Of a stretch of 64,000 bases of DNA, positions 22,625-35,601 are shown in pieces (positions within the stretch are counted from its first letter, which is position 1; the number at the start of each line of letters is the position of its first letter). The notes beneath the pieces were generated by a model. It saw nothing but the letters and a program-made list of their open reading frames with translations, did not search any database and was not told where the DNA came from. Made by a program: the position numbers and the translations under genes. Origin of the DNA: Poronia punctata (lineage: Eukaryota > Ascomycota > Sordariomycetes > Xylariales > Xylariaceae). The stretch is taken from positions 1 through 64,000 of the forward strand of contig MU401576.1 of assembly GCA_022579005.1 (NCBI GenBank). The letters run 5' to 3'.

Positions 22625-24055
22625 CTAAGCCAGCCAGTCTTCCTCGTCTCTTTTTAGACCCCTCATGACCAGTCCTTCATCGATAGACTCGTTGTCCTCT
22701 GTGTCGTCGCCCTCTATAGCTTCCTTTTCATTAACTTCTGGGATTGGCGATGTTACGTTTGCCGACTCGTATCTTACCCCCTCTTCATCTTCATCCTCAT
22801 ACATCCATGTCATTCCGTTGGCCTCTTCTTCCATGGGGAATATTTCCCGCGCGTACTCCTCGAGACCTCGTGGCCCTTCCCATAGCGCCAGCGCATCGTC
22901 GGGGCACCGCCTGTCCAGTTCCACATCGCCAAAGTAGGGAGGCTGCGTCTTCGCGTCTTCGTTGTTAGGGTCGAAAAGCTTTTCCAGCGCCTCGAGCTGT
23001 TCTCGATAACCTTCAGGTATCTTAACTTTCACTTCAATAGGCCCCCTCTTGTACCGCACCGGCCTTCCAACCCCCACTTCAAAGGCTCTGCACGCTTCCA
23101 CCGGGGTTAAGTATTCGTAAGCCAGTGCGATGCGCTTCCCGTTCCACTTGGCTGGCCCATCTTTGAACACTTGAATAATGGCCGGGCCAACGTCATGTTC
23201 GGCATCCAACCATGGGAGTTTCGCATCCGGATGGAACGGGGCTTGCCATTCAAACGACCCGTCCGGCTTCAGTTCCATGCAGAATAACGGGTATAACAGG
23301 GATGTGAAATTATTATTGTAAATGCCAGTATAGACGAAAGTGGCAGGCAGTCCAATCTTTCGCGCATATTCCTCTACTTCATGCTTGGCGGCCCAAAGCG
23401 GGAGCGAAGGCCATTTTGGATCGTACTGCGCATGGTCGGGCATGGACGAATACACATAATGCTGAATGCCAACCTTCTTAGCTGCGTCGGCGATGGCTTT
23501 TCCAATGTGAGTCTCGTTTCCGTAGAATGTCGTGTTGATAAAGGCTAACTGAGCGCCACGAAATAGATCGTTAATGAGACGATGGTTCACCACGATCCCT
23601 GGGAGATCACCGTACGCCGTGACATCCTGCTTGTCGTCGGGTCTATTGCGAAGGTACAGCTCGCCCTCAAAAACAACGACGTTTGGGTTCTGGGCCACCT
23701 CGGTAGCTATAACACCTTCCCGGTTCCGCAGCTGAGCATGGACTTTGAAACCAACAGCCGTGGCTATTCTGATCAGCGAGGCCGCCTGTCGACCACTGGC
23801 GTTGATCACGGCAATGGTCTTGTCGGGCGACGGCGTCGAACGTTTCAAGGGACGAAAACTCAACGAGTTGTTCCTCGATACGGCTGTAAGCGGAGAGCTT
23901 TCCGAATATGAAGATCGCGTGTGCTTATGTTTTGAAGGCTGGGCGGCCCTCGATGGACCATTCTGCTGATCAATTGGTGCTGGTCGGATAACCAGATCAG
24001 TCCGGATGGGCATGGGATTTGTGCACGGCATAGCGGTGTTAGTGCAGTTTGCCAT
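22625..24055 (-). CDS. nmrA: NmrA, nitrogen metabolite repression regulator
   Basis: A single exon encodes 476 residues from ATG 24055. After a disordered N-terminus, a Rossmann-type domain starts near residue 79 with KTIAVINASGRQAASLIRIA. It continues with QLAFINTTFYGNETHIGKAI, HYVYSSMPDHAQYDPKWPSL, FVYTGIYNNNFTSL, and KLPWLDAEHDVGPAIIQVF. These blocks match Neurospora NMR-1/Aspergillus NmrA closely. NmrA is a catalytically inactive short-chain-dehydrogenase-like protein that binds NAD(P) and represses the GATA activator AreA/NIT-2 when ammonium or glutamine is available. The C-terminal 70 residues are acidic (EEEANGMTWMYEDEDEEG). The frame extends 42 codons upstream to 24181, but that part is a low-complexity Arg/Lys run. 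MANCTN is the more plausible start, and MPCTN nine codons further in is a second option. Confidence 0.92.
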   Translation of the reverse strand: MANCTNTAMPCTNPMPIRTDLVIRPAPIDQQNGPSRAAQPSKHKHTRSSYSESSPLTAVSRNNSLSFRPLKRSTPSPDKTIAVINASGRQAASLIRIATAVGFKVHAQLRNREGVIATEVAQNPNVVVFEGELYLRNRPDDKQDVTAYGDLPGIVVNHRLINDLFRGAQLAFINTTFYGNETHIGKAIADAAKKVGIQHYVYSSMPDHAQYDPKWPSLPLWAAKHEVEEYARKIGLPATFVYTGIYNNNFTSLLYPLFCMELKPDGSFEWQAPFHPDAKLPWLDAEHDVGPAIIQVFKDGPAKWNGKRIALAYEYLTPVEACRAFEVGVGRPVRYKRGPIEVKVKIPEGYREQLEALEKLFDPNNEDAKTQPPYFGDVELDRRCPDDALALWEGPRGLEEYAREIFPMEEEANGMTWMYEDEDEEGVRYESANVTSPIPEVNEKEAIEGDDTEDNESIDEGLVMRGLKRDEEDWLA

Positions 24056-27000
24056 CTCGGGATGTTTATAAGCCACAAGCGATCTTTGGCCACAGCAAGA
24101 GACAACCCAGCGATGCACTCGGCGTTTCCGTTTCGTCTTCCTTCTTCTACGTCTTCCTCTTCTGCTTCTTCCCCCCCTCACGAGACACGGGAAGCTTGAT
24201 CAACTACGAGAAACAATGGTGAATAAAAAGTGTGCAGGGCGCGTCTCTGCAAGCGGCCAAACCGAGCTCGGTAAGATGATTGTCTCCAGCGGGCAGTCGA
24301 ATGGAGCACAGATCGAAGCTATGCTTGGCGATATTGACTTATTGACTAAAATGACGGCGTGCGTGCCAATGGTAAAAGCCAAGACCGACGAGGAAAGTCT
24401 CCTGTCGGGTAAGATTTATACCGTCTGGAACGAGCGACAGCGGCGTGTAGGTGAGCAACAATAGTAGGTCAAGTTACGGAGGCTGAGACTCTGGTAACTC
24501 GACTCTTACAAGTCTGAGCATGGGCTCCGGACAGAAGGGAGGAAAAAATCTTTTTGCACCTATGCGGGCTAGGGTACCTCGAGGGCAACAAGACCAGTGT
24601 GATTTTGTGTACCAAAAAGTCTGGTGCACGATGGTGGAGATCGACTAAGTTAGGTAGTCTGCGTTTGCTTGTCCGGGGAACAGACTTGCTTCTGCTTTAC
24701 GCACAGTTGGAGCTGGCGCGATTGGCAAGAGGGCAGAAATGGGCAGTACGACCCTTAGCGCACAAGATAAGGTGGGTTGTGTAGGTGAATAATGGTCGAT
24801 TGGTGAAAGTTGTGGCTTGAGTAGTGGTTTCCCCCTATATTATGGATTGCGTCGAGGGTAGTTTAAAAACTTTAGCAAAATAGAGCGCTGGGTTGTGGAA
24901 TGGGTGGGATGGTGGGACGCCGATGTTGGATTGTGGACTAGGAACTAAAAATCCGGGGTAAATCTTAGCCGCTACTGCGAAAAGCCCAAAAGGTTTCTTT
25001 TCCGGCCGTCAAGGAAATGCGCGTTCCCTTTAGCATGCGGCGACTACGACAACGAAGTGGCGACCAAGTCGGCAACGTTGGGTTGTTGCGATCTTGGGCC
25101 TATCCCGTGCTCCTGGCACCTCTTCGATCCAGACAAGGAGAGCGAATAGGTAAGCTTGCGCTAGTGCCTATATAGCATTCCGGGGACGAGAAGACTTTGT
25201 GATCCAACAAAGAGAGGCAATTGGGCATACAGTTCGAATATTGAAGAGAAGGGCGCACTAAATGGCAAGAAAAGCCGCTCTATTCTCGTGCGTAAGTAGA
25301 GATATCTGCGTGCAGAGCGCACATATGTTATTATGCCAAGACTGGGAATGAAGTAGGCTAGGTATCGCGGCAACGGCCGTGATTGAAGCGTGGCGACTCT
25401 GGACGTAGGCTCGATTCTCATAGATCGGACTCTAGTAGCCGGCTGAGCATAGGCAGATGTGTCAAATGGCAAAAGTTTGCCCCGGGAAAAATGCGAGACA
25501 AACAATAGCAGTTGCAGTAGCAGACACAATAGAATGGAGACCTGTGGGTGAGTGGAGAGTCGCGTAGAACTAGGTAAGTACGAGTAGCTAGGAACCGCAA
25601 AATACAAGTTCTCGACACGTGCCGGTAGGTGTCACGGTAGGTATATGGCTCTCTTACGAATAGATAATGATCCCTTTCTATTCCTTATCGCGGTTTGTCC
25701 ACCCGGGACACCAATATACTGTACGCAGGAGCCTGCCTCGTCAGGACCAGCTGATTCGGCGGTCGGCCTGATAAGTGATGAGGAGGGCAGACATATGATG
25801 ACATCTTGATAGCGATAGGTCGGGGTGACCCTGTTAAAAGAATAATTCCAAGACAAGACTGAGTTCTATCTGATTAGGCCCATCTATTTAAAGGCCACCA
25901 TACCGACTGTTGTATCTCATCCCGGAGGCAACAATCGGTAGACTGGACCTGCCTAGATTTCACAGCGAACCACCACTATCAATCGGTGTGCGACGTTAGA
26001 TGGGAACGTGACAAGACGTATCAAATGGGACGAGCGGCTCCGATGTCGTCGTGCAGAGTGGTAGTCTAGAGTGGAGGATTTCCGAATGGAGATAAGCTGA
26101 AGTAGGTACACTCTGCAAGGGTTCAACCAATACTCGTACGTGTAGGTATGTGTACATTCCCAGATCTACGCAACCCGCGCGTACATACCTCTATATCAAA
26201 TGGTGGGGAGGTTTTCAGTACCTCTTACTTAAAAGCTCCGTCCAGGACATGATGTCCCATCTAGGCACGAGGTTCAATGAGCTCCTAGGTAAAGGTTAAA
26301 AGGCCCAATCCATGGCCGAATCGGCAGTGGCCTAGGCCATGTGCGCCCGCTTATCAATTGTTTCTTGTTACTTAATTGTGACTGTTGCTTTGCGTTGTTA
26401 TTACCTTAAAAACGGGAGAGGTCCGAGGTATTTTGGTGGCAACGGGTTGATTGGGCTCGGTCTGGGACACGCGGCATACCTTCGGCATATCTACACGAGT
26501 ACCTATAAAAGTAAAGGCATGATGTCGTGCAGCAACATAACGACCACGGGATAGTTAAAAGATATCACGTAAGTAATATTGATGGCGCACCGGTCTGACG
26601 CGACTTGTTGGAACTTGATATGTACAGTTCTAGATATGTGCATGTTCTCGTATACTATGTTAGCTGATGCCTGGTTTGCGAACTTTGGTACCTAGCGTTT
26701 CCCACGATATGCTGTTGACCAGTTACCTACGGGTATGATGGCGACTACTGCAAGTAGCCGAGAAGTAGGTGTAAATTTAGTAAGTATTTGTTTCAAGATC
26801 AAAGTATCCAACCCGTTTACTTACTTGCCGGAACAACTTTAAAAAGTGAGATCTGGTACCTGACTTAGAAGAGGCGGGCGTCTTGATGGCGGGAAGATAG
26901 TGAGCATGGCATTGGTAGGTAGCCGCCGCCCGAGCTGAAGGACTTACTGTACATATTTCTACGGGCCATAGGTGCATACCTGCATATTTCCTCCCTACCA

Positions 27001-29590
27001 CAAAATCTGAAGCCTAGGTACACCTACTGGTATATAATGACCTAATAAGCAGGTACTGGCGAACCGAATTAGGGCTAAAACGGCATGCATTATCATAGAC
27101 GACCTCAAAGAACAGAAAAACAAAAAGATAACACGACCCAACTGCATTGAACTAGAGTAAGCCCAGACGTTAATCGGTCACGTTAGGTGCCGCATCACCT
27201 ACGGTACTCAGTAGGTGCTCGATTCTCTACCTTCTTTTACGCGCATAGTACGTGGACTAGACAGCTGCTGTTGCAGGCCCTGACTTTACTCTCATAAAAG
27301 TAATTACCGGGTCCCTATCGGAGGCCGAATGACAGCTGACTCCAGCCTAGGTCTGCCCTCGGTTGCCAGGAAGGATTGCTGATGGATGACGGACAACACA
27401 AAAATAATATATCTCAGTCTTGCCCTATAACCAGGTGACATGGGGAGTTTATTTTACCATTCATCTAGGTGAGTAGTTACTGCTATTTGAGGGATCCGCC
27501 CCGGCAACATGGCCATGATATTGCAGTGGTGATTGCAGGTGGCTTGGGAGGCTTGTTTTAGAGAGGAATACCTTTTTTGTGCCAAGAATCGTCACCATAG
27601 ATACAGCTCGACCTCTAATAACAAACAAAAGAAGGCTTTGACCTCTGAAATCTTCTCTCCTCAACCCGTTGATTCCTATCGTGTAAAAACCTACATATTG
27701 CAATGCCTCGGACCCGATTCTTTCTTGCAGGGCTGGTCTGGCTCAGTTAGCAAGAGGAAATTTCTGGGCGATCTTTTTTTCTGTATGTGGACGTTTTTGC
27801 TTGGAGGCTTCCGAAAAGGAAAGAACTTGCAAGCAAACAAATTTTGTTGTACGTGTACGTGTAGATAGACGACAGGACTATGAGGAGGTATGTTAGGTAA
27901 ACTACCTACGAGTAGGCACGCTAAGGTAAGAATAAGGAGGAGAGGACGAAAAGAAAATTCTCGAAAAGCGAGCCAACGTGGAAAGAAACAGAGTAAAGGT
28001 TATGTTATGCTCATAACCTAAGAATTAGCTAATAGTAAGTGGTTATTGTATAATACTCGTAAGAGTTCGACGAAAAAAAAAGGCGAGTGCGGAGAATGGA
28101 GCTTACATAATGGAGAACCTATCTCGCTTGGGATGGCGTCCACCTTAATTAGGTTGTTGTTAGCCTGGACAGTATCTGTTGTAACGCGCACTTTTACATA
28201 TGTAGATGTTGTGGAGAGGGATATATACCAGTAGGTAAAGTGAGAAAAGGAGGGGTTGGACATGTTGTTGCCTACCTCTTCCCTTAGATATTATTTTGCG
28301 GTGAAAGGGTTTCTATCTACACCTACATACCCCTCTGTGCAATGCGACGGTTGTTAAACATCATCACAACAAGCGCGAATGTAGAATTGTAAAACAGAAA
28401 CTCTTCTCTATCCAGCTCGAAGGCCCCCCGTAGGAAAGACACTACAACAAGAGAAACAAAAAGCCGCTAATTAATAAGACGGAAAGCGACCTAACCTAAC
28501 TAAATCACCTCTCCAGATCAAACGCATTCAAGCAAAATACTTATAAATCTTTTTTTCTCTTGCTATTACGTACAGAATCTCATCACGGAACCAAACCCCC
28601 TTTACGAGTACCTGCACATCTCCGCGGGCGCGGTCGGTCGGTGGTAAAGGTGAAGAAGCTCTTTTCTTCCTTTATTTCTTACTTCCTTCCACACACCTTT
28701 CTCCTTTTTCAAATCCCGAAGAAATCCTGGAATAGAACGGCCAAGCGAAAATGTCAGAGAATAGATGGTAGGGTAGGTTAGGTATGATGCGGGGTACATA
28801 TACGTACCTGGTACATCAAAAATTCTAGTTTTGAGAGGGATCAATTTCAATGGTACCGGTTAGGTATACCCCGCGACATACCTAGGTACTTATAGGAAGT
28901 AATTACCCAATTACATAACACCGTTCCTCTCCCATTTTGCTCAACGGTGTCGACAAAGGGGACTTCCTTCTCATCATGTGTCGGTTAAACTTGGCTTCTT
29001 TTCTTTCCCCCTTCCAAGGAAAACTTTAACTTTCTTGTTCCTGCCCAAATAAAATGAAATCAGGGAATAAGGGGGAAAAAACCCAACGGGGTTGTGCCTT
29101 GTTTTGTTCCTGATTTCATCTCCACACACACCCCTCCTTCTTGTACGTACTATGTACTCGTAGATAGAGCGGGTCGATGATAATGCGGCCGCAAGGGCAG
29201 GATGCGACCGAAAGATAAGAATTAAAAACCTTTATCCGCCGGTGACGCCAATTTTTATGTTTGCATCCATCCCTTTTGCTTGATCGACCTGGATTGAGAA
29301 ATCCCTAGGTACCTTACCTGAGATAGGGAGGTATTAGAAAAAGTAATATCTGAAGCAGCCAATTCCTATCTATTATCAGCCATATTAGCACATGTTGCTT
29401 ACCATCAGGCAACATGATAACGACGAATCAAAACTGGGCTGTCACTTTCGAATTTATGCCACTTCACCGACAGCCCTGTGTATAAACAGAAGTGTAAAAT
29501 TATAATGGGTATTCTGACAGGTCCCTTCGGCTTGTTGATGCCCACGGCACCGTATCACATTGGTGAATATTTCCCCTGTGCAAAGCTTTT
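24056..29590. other. 5.5 kb intergenic stretch without a recognised gene
   Basis: Upstream of nmrA and downstream of the first Zn2Cys6 gene. Open frames are short, overlapping on both strands and unlike known families. The DNA is dense in TACCTA/TAGGTA words and contains TACGAGTA-type words (for example near 27907, 28051 and 29153). Long promoter regions or non-coding transcripts are possible, but nothing in the sequence proves either. Confidence 0.6.
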
Positions 29591-32401
29591 CTAAAAGTCG
29601 GGAAATGTGTTCCACGAGTTATAAGCCTGAAAGTCTGCGAATTCATTGTAGTCGTTTTGGTCAAGCCACTGTAATATTGCCAATTAGGATATCAGTTGTA
29701 TGTACGCAATCGAGACGATATTCAACACGTTGTTCAGAAGAGCCAGCATGTGATCGAACACTTACGTTCTGTTGTGTCAACGGTGGTATTTGAGGAATTT
29801 GCGGGGTCATATCTGTAGGTCCACGGGTCATGGCGTCGAATTGGTCCTAGGTAGAAGCGATCCGTCAGTAAAGAAAGAGGTGATGGGAAGTAGGACACGA
29901 GTGATGGTGTGTGCAAGGTGGCCAACCCGGGTCGTCGAAAAAGGTTGGCAAGCCGAAAGTCGGCAAAAGCGACAACGTACCCAGTCATACCCGTTTCCCA
30001 CTTGTGGGATTTCCCATGGGTTTGCTATATTCCCTCGTTGTTGTACACCAATATGGATGTTGTCTTCAACACGTCCGAAGTGAACATCTTCCATACCAAA
30101 ATCCGTGAAAGCTTCCAGAGGCGGCCCCGGATCATTATTTTTAGTGGTACAAGTATACCCTTCTGGCGATGAGTACGTGCCGCCACTTCCCGTCGTCGTC
30201 CCCGTTAGCAGTGAGGTCAGCTCATCGTGACTTGTTGCAGACTCCGATCCTGTACGAATACTGTCGTCTACAGAACTACCCGTCTCGAGGCGTGTTCCTA
30301 GCTGCGTCTCGATCCTCCCCAGCATTGTCCGTACAACTGTGGCTGCCTTTTGGCAGTCTGGGATCGTTTTCGCCACTACCGCATACCCATTAGCTCCTTG
30401 ACATGAATGAAATCCCAAGAGGTGCCGATGACGTACTATCTGACCAGATGGCATATGAGTTCTTAAGCGTCTCGATCAAAGACTCTTTATTTGCCGACGG
30501 TGTACAATTTGTCAACCATCCGAGGCCATTATCGTCATCGTTCAACTGCTGTACCACAAGCGCGATTATCATGTCGGCTAATAAAAAGTCGTTGACGGCG
30601 AGTGATGCGATGAACCATCCATTCTGCGCAAGAATCGCGCCCGGCTTAGTTGCCTCGAACATGGTGTCCTGGTAGGCCAGCAGGGCCAAGGCGGCCTCGA
30701 CACATGTCCGACGCGAGTATTCATGCTCCTTGAGCTGACGAGGCTCAACGAGATAGCGACGATGTAGCACGCATCTGCTCTTCTGGTAGAGCGCCGCGAG
30801 TCCAAAACGCTGGATCACGAGCATCGGTGCGTCGGTGATGCATTCCGACAGCGGTTTCACCATCATGAAAGAAGGCACGCCGGACCACACATCCTGGAGT
30901 CGCGAGTCGACGCGCATGATCTCTGCATAAGTAGGCAATGTCAAGGAATGTGACAGCCGGGCGACAAGGCCAAAACACCGTGAAATCCGTGCCTTGTTGA
31001 TCGCATAGGTAAGGGGCGTGTACTCGCTCATGGGACGCGACTGTGGCAGCTCCCGGCTGTCCTCGTTGAAATCCGTGTCGACAAGGTTTCGTGGCAGTGC
31101 GGTATCGCTCTCGATGCCGTGTATCATGCAGGGCAGCCCCAGATGGAAGGATACCAGGAGATCTATCTGAATGGCAAGATTCCAGATGCGCCGGCGCATT
31201 TCACCTTCGTATGGTGAGATCCGAGGCAACTTACTGGGGTCTCTATGGAGCCCCATCTTGAGCATGAGCCGGATGAGTGTAGAGCATAGTAGATAACAAT
31301 TCATCTGTGTGACGCGGTTCACCAGGAATTCACCCTCTGTATAGAGAAGGAAGGCTTGGAGCGTGTAGCGACCCGGCTGCGAGTACTTTCCCCATACCAA
31401 TGCCCAACCACACGCACCCCGGTATTTCCGGAACCTGTCCATAGCTGGCATTGTCGAATCGATCAGCAGTTCATGAGGTGCTTGGAAGGACGAAAAGAAG
31501 ACGCCGAGTGCTAAGACCATAAATAACAGACCGATCCAATGGATGTCGGTAGAATCTCTATTGGCTAGGAAGTCGTTATATTGTTTCGAAAATGTCGGGA
31601 AATGGATGATATCTGGCCGCACATCAACAAGCGCTCTTTTCCACTGACCAGATTCCGTCTCGAGGACGCGCACATACGCTGAGAGGGACTATTCGAGTTG
31701 AAATAGCGATTCATCAACCGATCCATGACGGACTTATCTGGCAAGAGCGCTAGGAGTTCTTGCTTGTTCCGCGGCTGGCGACTGGGAAGCAACAGTAACT
31801 CGCCTGGGCCGCTATTTTCATAAGACTCGTCAATATCCAAGTCGGAAGCGTCGGTATCCTCAAAGTAGGTTTTTAGATCTTCGAGCTAATCTTTCACTCA
31901 GCTCTGTCCTGTTTCTCTCAAACAAGTAAGTCGGCTGCAATACTCAATACTCACGTCTTCCAATATCGCCATAAAGTGTGTCCCCCCGACATAGTTGGTC
32001 GCCCTTTCACCATGTACAACGGAACCAGTTGCCTGTTGCCTCTGGAATATATCGCTAGGACCGGTGCTATCGCCGTTCACGGTTCCATCTATCTCTACCA
32101 TGCCCCGCACCATGCCCTCGAGACGTTTGAGCCGGGCCGCCATGCTCTTCGACGGCTTTACTTTCTCGGGCCGGGCGGCGTATGCACAGAAGTCTGCCTT
32201 TCCCTTTTTGAGGCACTGGCCACAGGGCGTGGCCCGGTCGCACTTGAGCTTGGAGGACCGACAGGCATGGCATGATAGCAGCACCCGTGTGCGCTTCGCC
32301 GGAACTAACGATGACGACGTAGCCGATGGGGCCGACGGGTCATTGTTGCCGGAACCACGAGGGCTTTGGTTAGTCCGATCGGTTCCCTCGCCCAACGCCA
32401 T
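29591..32401 (-). CDS. Zn2Cys6 transcription factor with fungal-specific middle domain (six exons)
   Basis: Exons 32401-31955, 31885-31678, 31612-30437, 30375-29981, 29846-29766 and 29668-29591 keep frame throughout and give 794 residues. The zinc cluster at residues 44-72 has the spacing C-x2-C-x6-C-x5-C-x2-C-x8-C and is followed by a linker and coiled-coil start (MAARLKRLEGMVRGMV). The large third exon carries the fungal_trans regulatory domain, including MNCYLLCSTLIRLMLKMGLH and EMRRRIWNLAIQIDLL. The C-terminus (NPWEIPQVGNGYDW / DQFDAMTRGP / WLDQNDYNEF) is a Trp/Asp-rich likely activation region. Such proteins bind CGG-type sites as dimers in the nucleus. Target genes cannot be told from the sequence. 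An in-frame ATG at 32425 is an alternative start. The last two exons are short (81 and 78 nt), but their joints read smoothly. Confidence 0.88.
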
Positions 32402-33333
32402 TGTTACCCGTCTGGATACTCCCAATACGACAAGACGATGTAACTAAATAGAGTGCCTTGCCCTATCGAGATATAGGTACCACACAAACGTCCATGCGTA
32501 TCCAAGAAGGAATCATACAAGCTTCTTCTATAGGTACGTAAGTACACCTCTTTGACGGTTATGCACGTGTCTAATGCATAGATACTATTCATACACGTAT
32601 AACTTGAAAATAAATCATTATGCGCCCGATGGTAGCGGAAACAGCGCTGTAAAATGAATGCAAGACGATATTTTGAAACCAACTATCGGTCGGGAAATCA
32701 TGTCTTGCTTTTTACCTATAGGCACCTACCGATTACCTAAAGCCAGCCAGCCTCTGCAACCTCCTCAGGTACCTGGATTTAGGAGGCACGGTCGGAGTTA
32801 CGGACATAAGCAAAGAGCTTGGTAATTCTGAAAATTCATGCACGGAAAGGGCCGGGCACTACACATAAGTTGGTACCTACTTATTTAGTTTACCTAGGTG
32901 TATTTAATTCACAATAAAACTTATATCACGTCTAGCGAATTCTAGGGGCAGAGGATTAAAACCCCAATTTTGTACTCTGCTCCAATGGGCTTGACGTGCC
33001 AAAATTTAGAAGCATCGAAAGTACCTAGCTAAGAAGTATAGCCTTCATCTATTTCCATAGACGACCGTGATAATTATGTGTTGTAGATCTGCTAGCCCTT
33101 GAAATTACAGGTACACGCTCATCGTCATCGCTGTCGTTAAAAGTATATCTCCTCGCCTCCAATTGTTCCTTTTCCCACGCCTCTTTGGATACATGCCTTC
33201 CCACCTAGAGTATTAAAAGATGACCGGCCAGCCGGTAGCGCATATACTAATATCGACAGGAGAAGAGGCCCCGTGAAGTTGAGAGAGAAAGTTAGACGGC
33301 CGTGGCCAATGTGGTAAAATGTTTCTCCCGGCA
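32402..33333. other. Intergenic between tandem regulators, no gene seen
   Basis: About 930 bases holding the promoter of the downstream Zn2Cys6 gene. AGGTACCT words are present. No open frame worth reporting was found. Confidence 0.55.
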
Positions 33334-35601
33334 TCACCACACGATCCTAGTAGCACGTGTCCGTAAATCCGGCATGCCGGGCTTCAACCCTCTAGTGCCG
33401 CATTGAAGGACGGCCACACGTTTTTGGAGGTCGAACTGGACGGCGCGGACCATGACGCGCTTGTCCCCGGGAATCAGTCTCCGTTCATTCGTCGGCTGTG
33501 GAGACAGGGGTGAACTATCCCTCCGACTTCCCCACCTGGCATTGCCACCGGGGCCTAGAGGTACATCATCCGAATAAGCCGGCGAACCGTGAGAAATCGA
33601 GCCGGGGCTTCCCATAGAGAGCCGGCTGTCTTCGGTAGAGCTCGACATGGGCCGTGCCCTGTTACCAGGCCATTCTTCTTCCTCCTCTATCATTGCGATC
33701 CAGCTGCCAATACGGGCACAGAGCTCACTGTCCCACATGCCTTCCCTTCGTGAGCTGGTTTGCAGCAGTTGGATGGCTTGTCTGCGGATTCGAGGCTCGC
33801 GACATTTTGTTGCCACGACAAACAGCGGCGGGACGATACCGAGATCCGCGCTGAAACTGGCCTTGATATGTCGAGCCGTGTATTCGCCACCGCCGAGAAT
33901 AATCGGCTGGACTGGTTGATGCTGGCAGAAATTCGGGTTCGGACATCTCTTTGCGGCGGCCCGGCGCTCCTCGTCGCCAACCACTTCCAACGCCAAATTC
34001 ACAATGTCTTGAAAGAAGGGCAAAAACCGGTCGAATTCCAACTCGCTGTCGCTAAAGGTCATGTTAAACAGGATGCGACCCATGATCTGATTCATTTTCA
34101 AAACCGCGATTGCTGTTTTCTCTTGAGTGCTCTTGGTCGGGGCCATACGAGACGCCAGAACAGGATTGAAGGCCCTTGACCAAGCCTCCATCTCTAGGTC
34201 GAAATGCTTGCCGTACTGTTTGAGTTCCTGTGGCAATATGTTCATAGGGGTCCCTGTGAAATGTGAGGACATCTCTTCGGTGAACCTCATAATCTTTTCG
34301 CACAGCGTGTCCCAGGCTAATCTCCCGTCGTGTAGAGTTGCGAAGGCGTCAGGGATTGGAAGTTGGCTAGTCGAGACAGGCAAGCTTCGGTCTGAAGGAG
34401 AAGTCGCAGCCTCTCCATTTTTACCCGTTAGGCGTATGACATAAGGTTGAGGGAAGTGGAAAGCCATGTCGTAAGATTTCGCTTGAATGGCCAGTCGAGT
34501 AAAGATTTGGATGAGATCCTGTTCCACTGGCTCCTCAGCATGGGGAAGACTGGCTTGCCGTTGATGGGCACGCAGTGTTTCTAATAATGCAAGCCCGTTC
34601 TGTATTTGCACGATTGCCTGCTTATGATCGCCAATGAAAGAGTCGAAGCAAGCAAGCAAGACAGATGCCATCAGACTCATCTTGTTCTTGGCTTGATCAT
34701 GGCGTCCGGAGCTGAGGACGGCTTTAATAGCCAGGGAATAGTATCGGAATGCAATCTCCCAATGCTTGTTGGCATTGTCCGAGTGATCAACGTCGGAGGA
34801 AGGGGAACCGGGTGGCGACTCTGTCATCTTCTCCAAGGTCTTGTATAGTGCGCCAAGGGCAACCACAGCATGCCTAATCGATTCCTCAGCATGGCATTCC
34901 TGCAATACACGTCGAGTCCAGAACGAGGAATCAAAGAAGCCAGATAATTCGCTGGCCGTGTAGTCCCTAAATAACTGGAAATATTGGCCTTCGTGGGCAC
35001 TAAAAGGAATCGTCGACGGCTGAAGCAAACACACGGCGGAGCTTGGGGTTTCCGAAGATGTGATCGAGAGTGCTGAACTAGGTATGATGGACAGTGAGTC
35101 GGAAGGCGTGACAGTGCCTGCGATGGGTTTCGTGCCAGAGGAGGGCGGCGGAACTAAGGGACGTTGACGGATTGAGATTTGAGGTTCTGTATGGGGTAGT
35201 ATTGACCCCCCAGGCAGAGGTTGTAGGGGCTTGGGCCTAATTATGCGCTCTTCAAAGGGCTTAGGCCGAGCCGGCGGGGGATAGCCGACGCAGTTTTTCC
35301 TGGATTTTACGCATTGGGAACAAGCTGGCCGTCTTTCGTCGCACTTGATACGCCGTTGCCTTGTAGGGAGTTTAGCATCTGAGTATCGGAAGAGGCTATT
35401 CTAACACGATCACATCTGCTCGAGGAAGGGCATAGCTGTGATAGACACGTACTTGCAACAAGAGCACCCGGTTCTGACCTTTGGTCTGCTAGCTCTCTTT
35501 TTCTGGTGTTGAGGATCATCACATCCAGCATTGCCACCCTTACTAGTCTCTGCTGCCCCTGGGTGCCGTGGCGGCGGGCGTGCTAGGCCTTGCGGAGGCA
35601 T
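33334..35601 (-). CDS. Second Zn2Cys6 transcription factor (two exons)
   Basis: Exons 35601-35453 and 35359-33334 give 724 residues. The 93-nt intron falls inside the zinc cluster, and joining TGC AA/G restores the codon for Lys. The cluster (residues 46-73, starting GCSCCKQRRIKC) has spacing C-x2-C-x6-C-x6-C-x2-C-x6-C. It is followed by VGYPPPARPKPFEERI. This is the class with a GY-P-P linker and an aspergillic-acid-regulator/DUF3468-like C-terminal region, seen here in FFDSSFWTRRVLQECHAEES and VVALGALYKTLE. It differs from the neighbouring regulator in both cluster spacing and middle domain, so the two are not recent duplicates. The C-terminal 150 residues are Ser/Pro/Gly-rich. An upstream frame from a GTG at 35685 is open, and an additional 5' exon is possible. 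The role is presumed to be nuclear gene regulation, with unknown targets. Confidence 0.87.

Noticed and set aside
24055..24181. N-terminal extension of NmrA by 42 residues
   Set aside because: The extension is an Arg/Lys low-complexity run encoded by a CTTC-rich leader. Homologues do not have it as far as I know.
29591..35601. A secondary-metabolite gene cluster around the two Zn2Cys6 regulators
   Set aside because: No polyketide synthase, peptide synthetase, terpene cyclase, P450 or transporter lies nearby.
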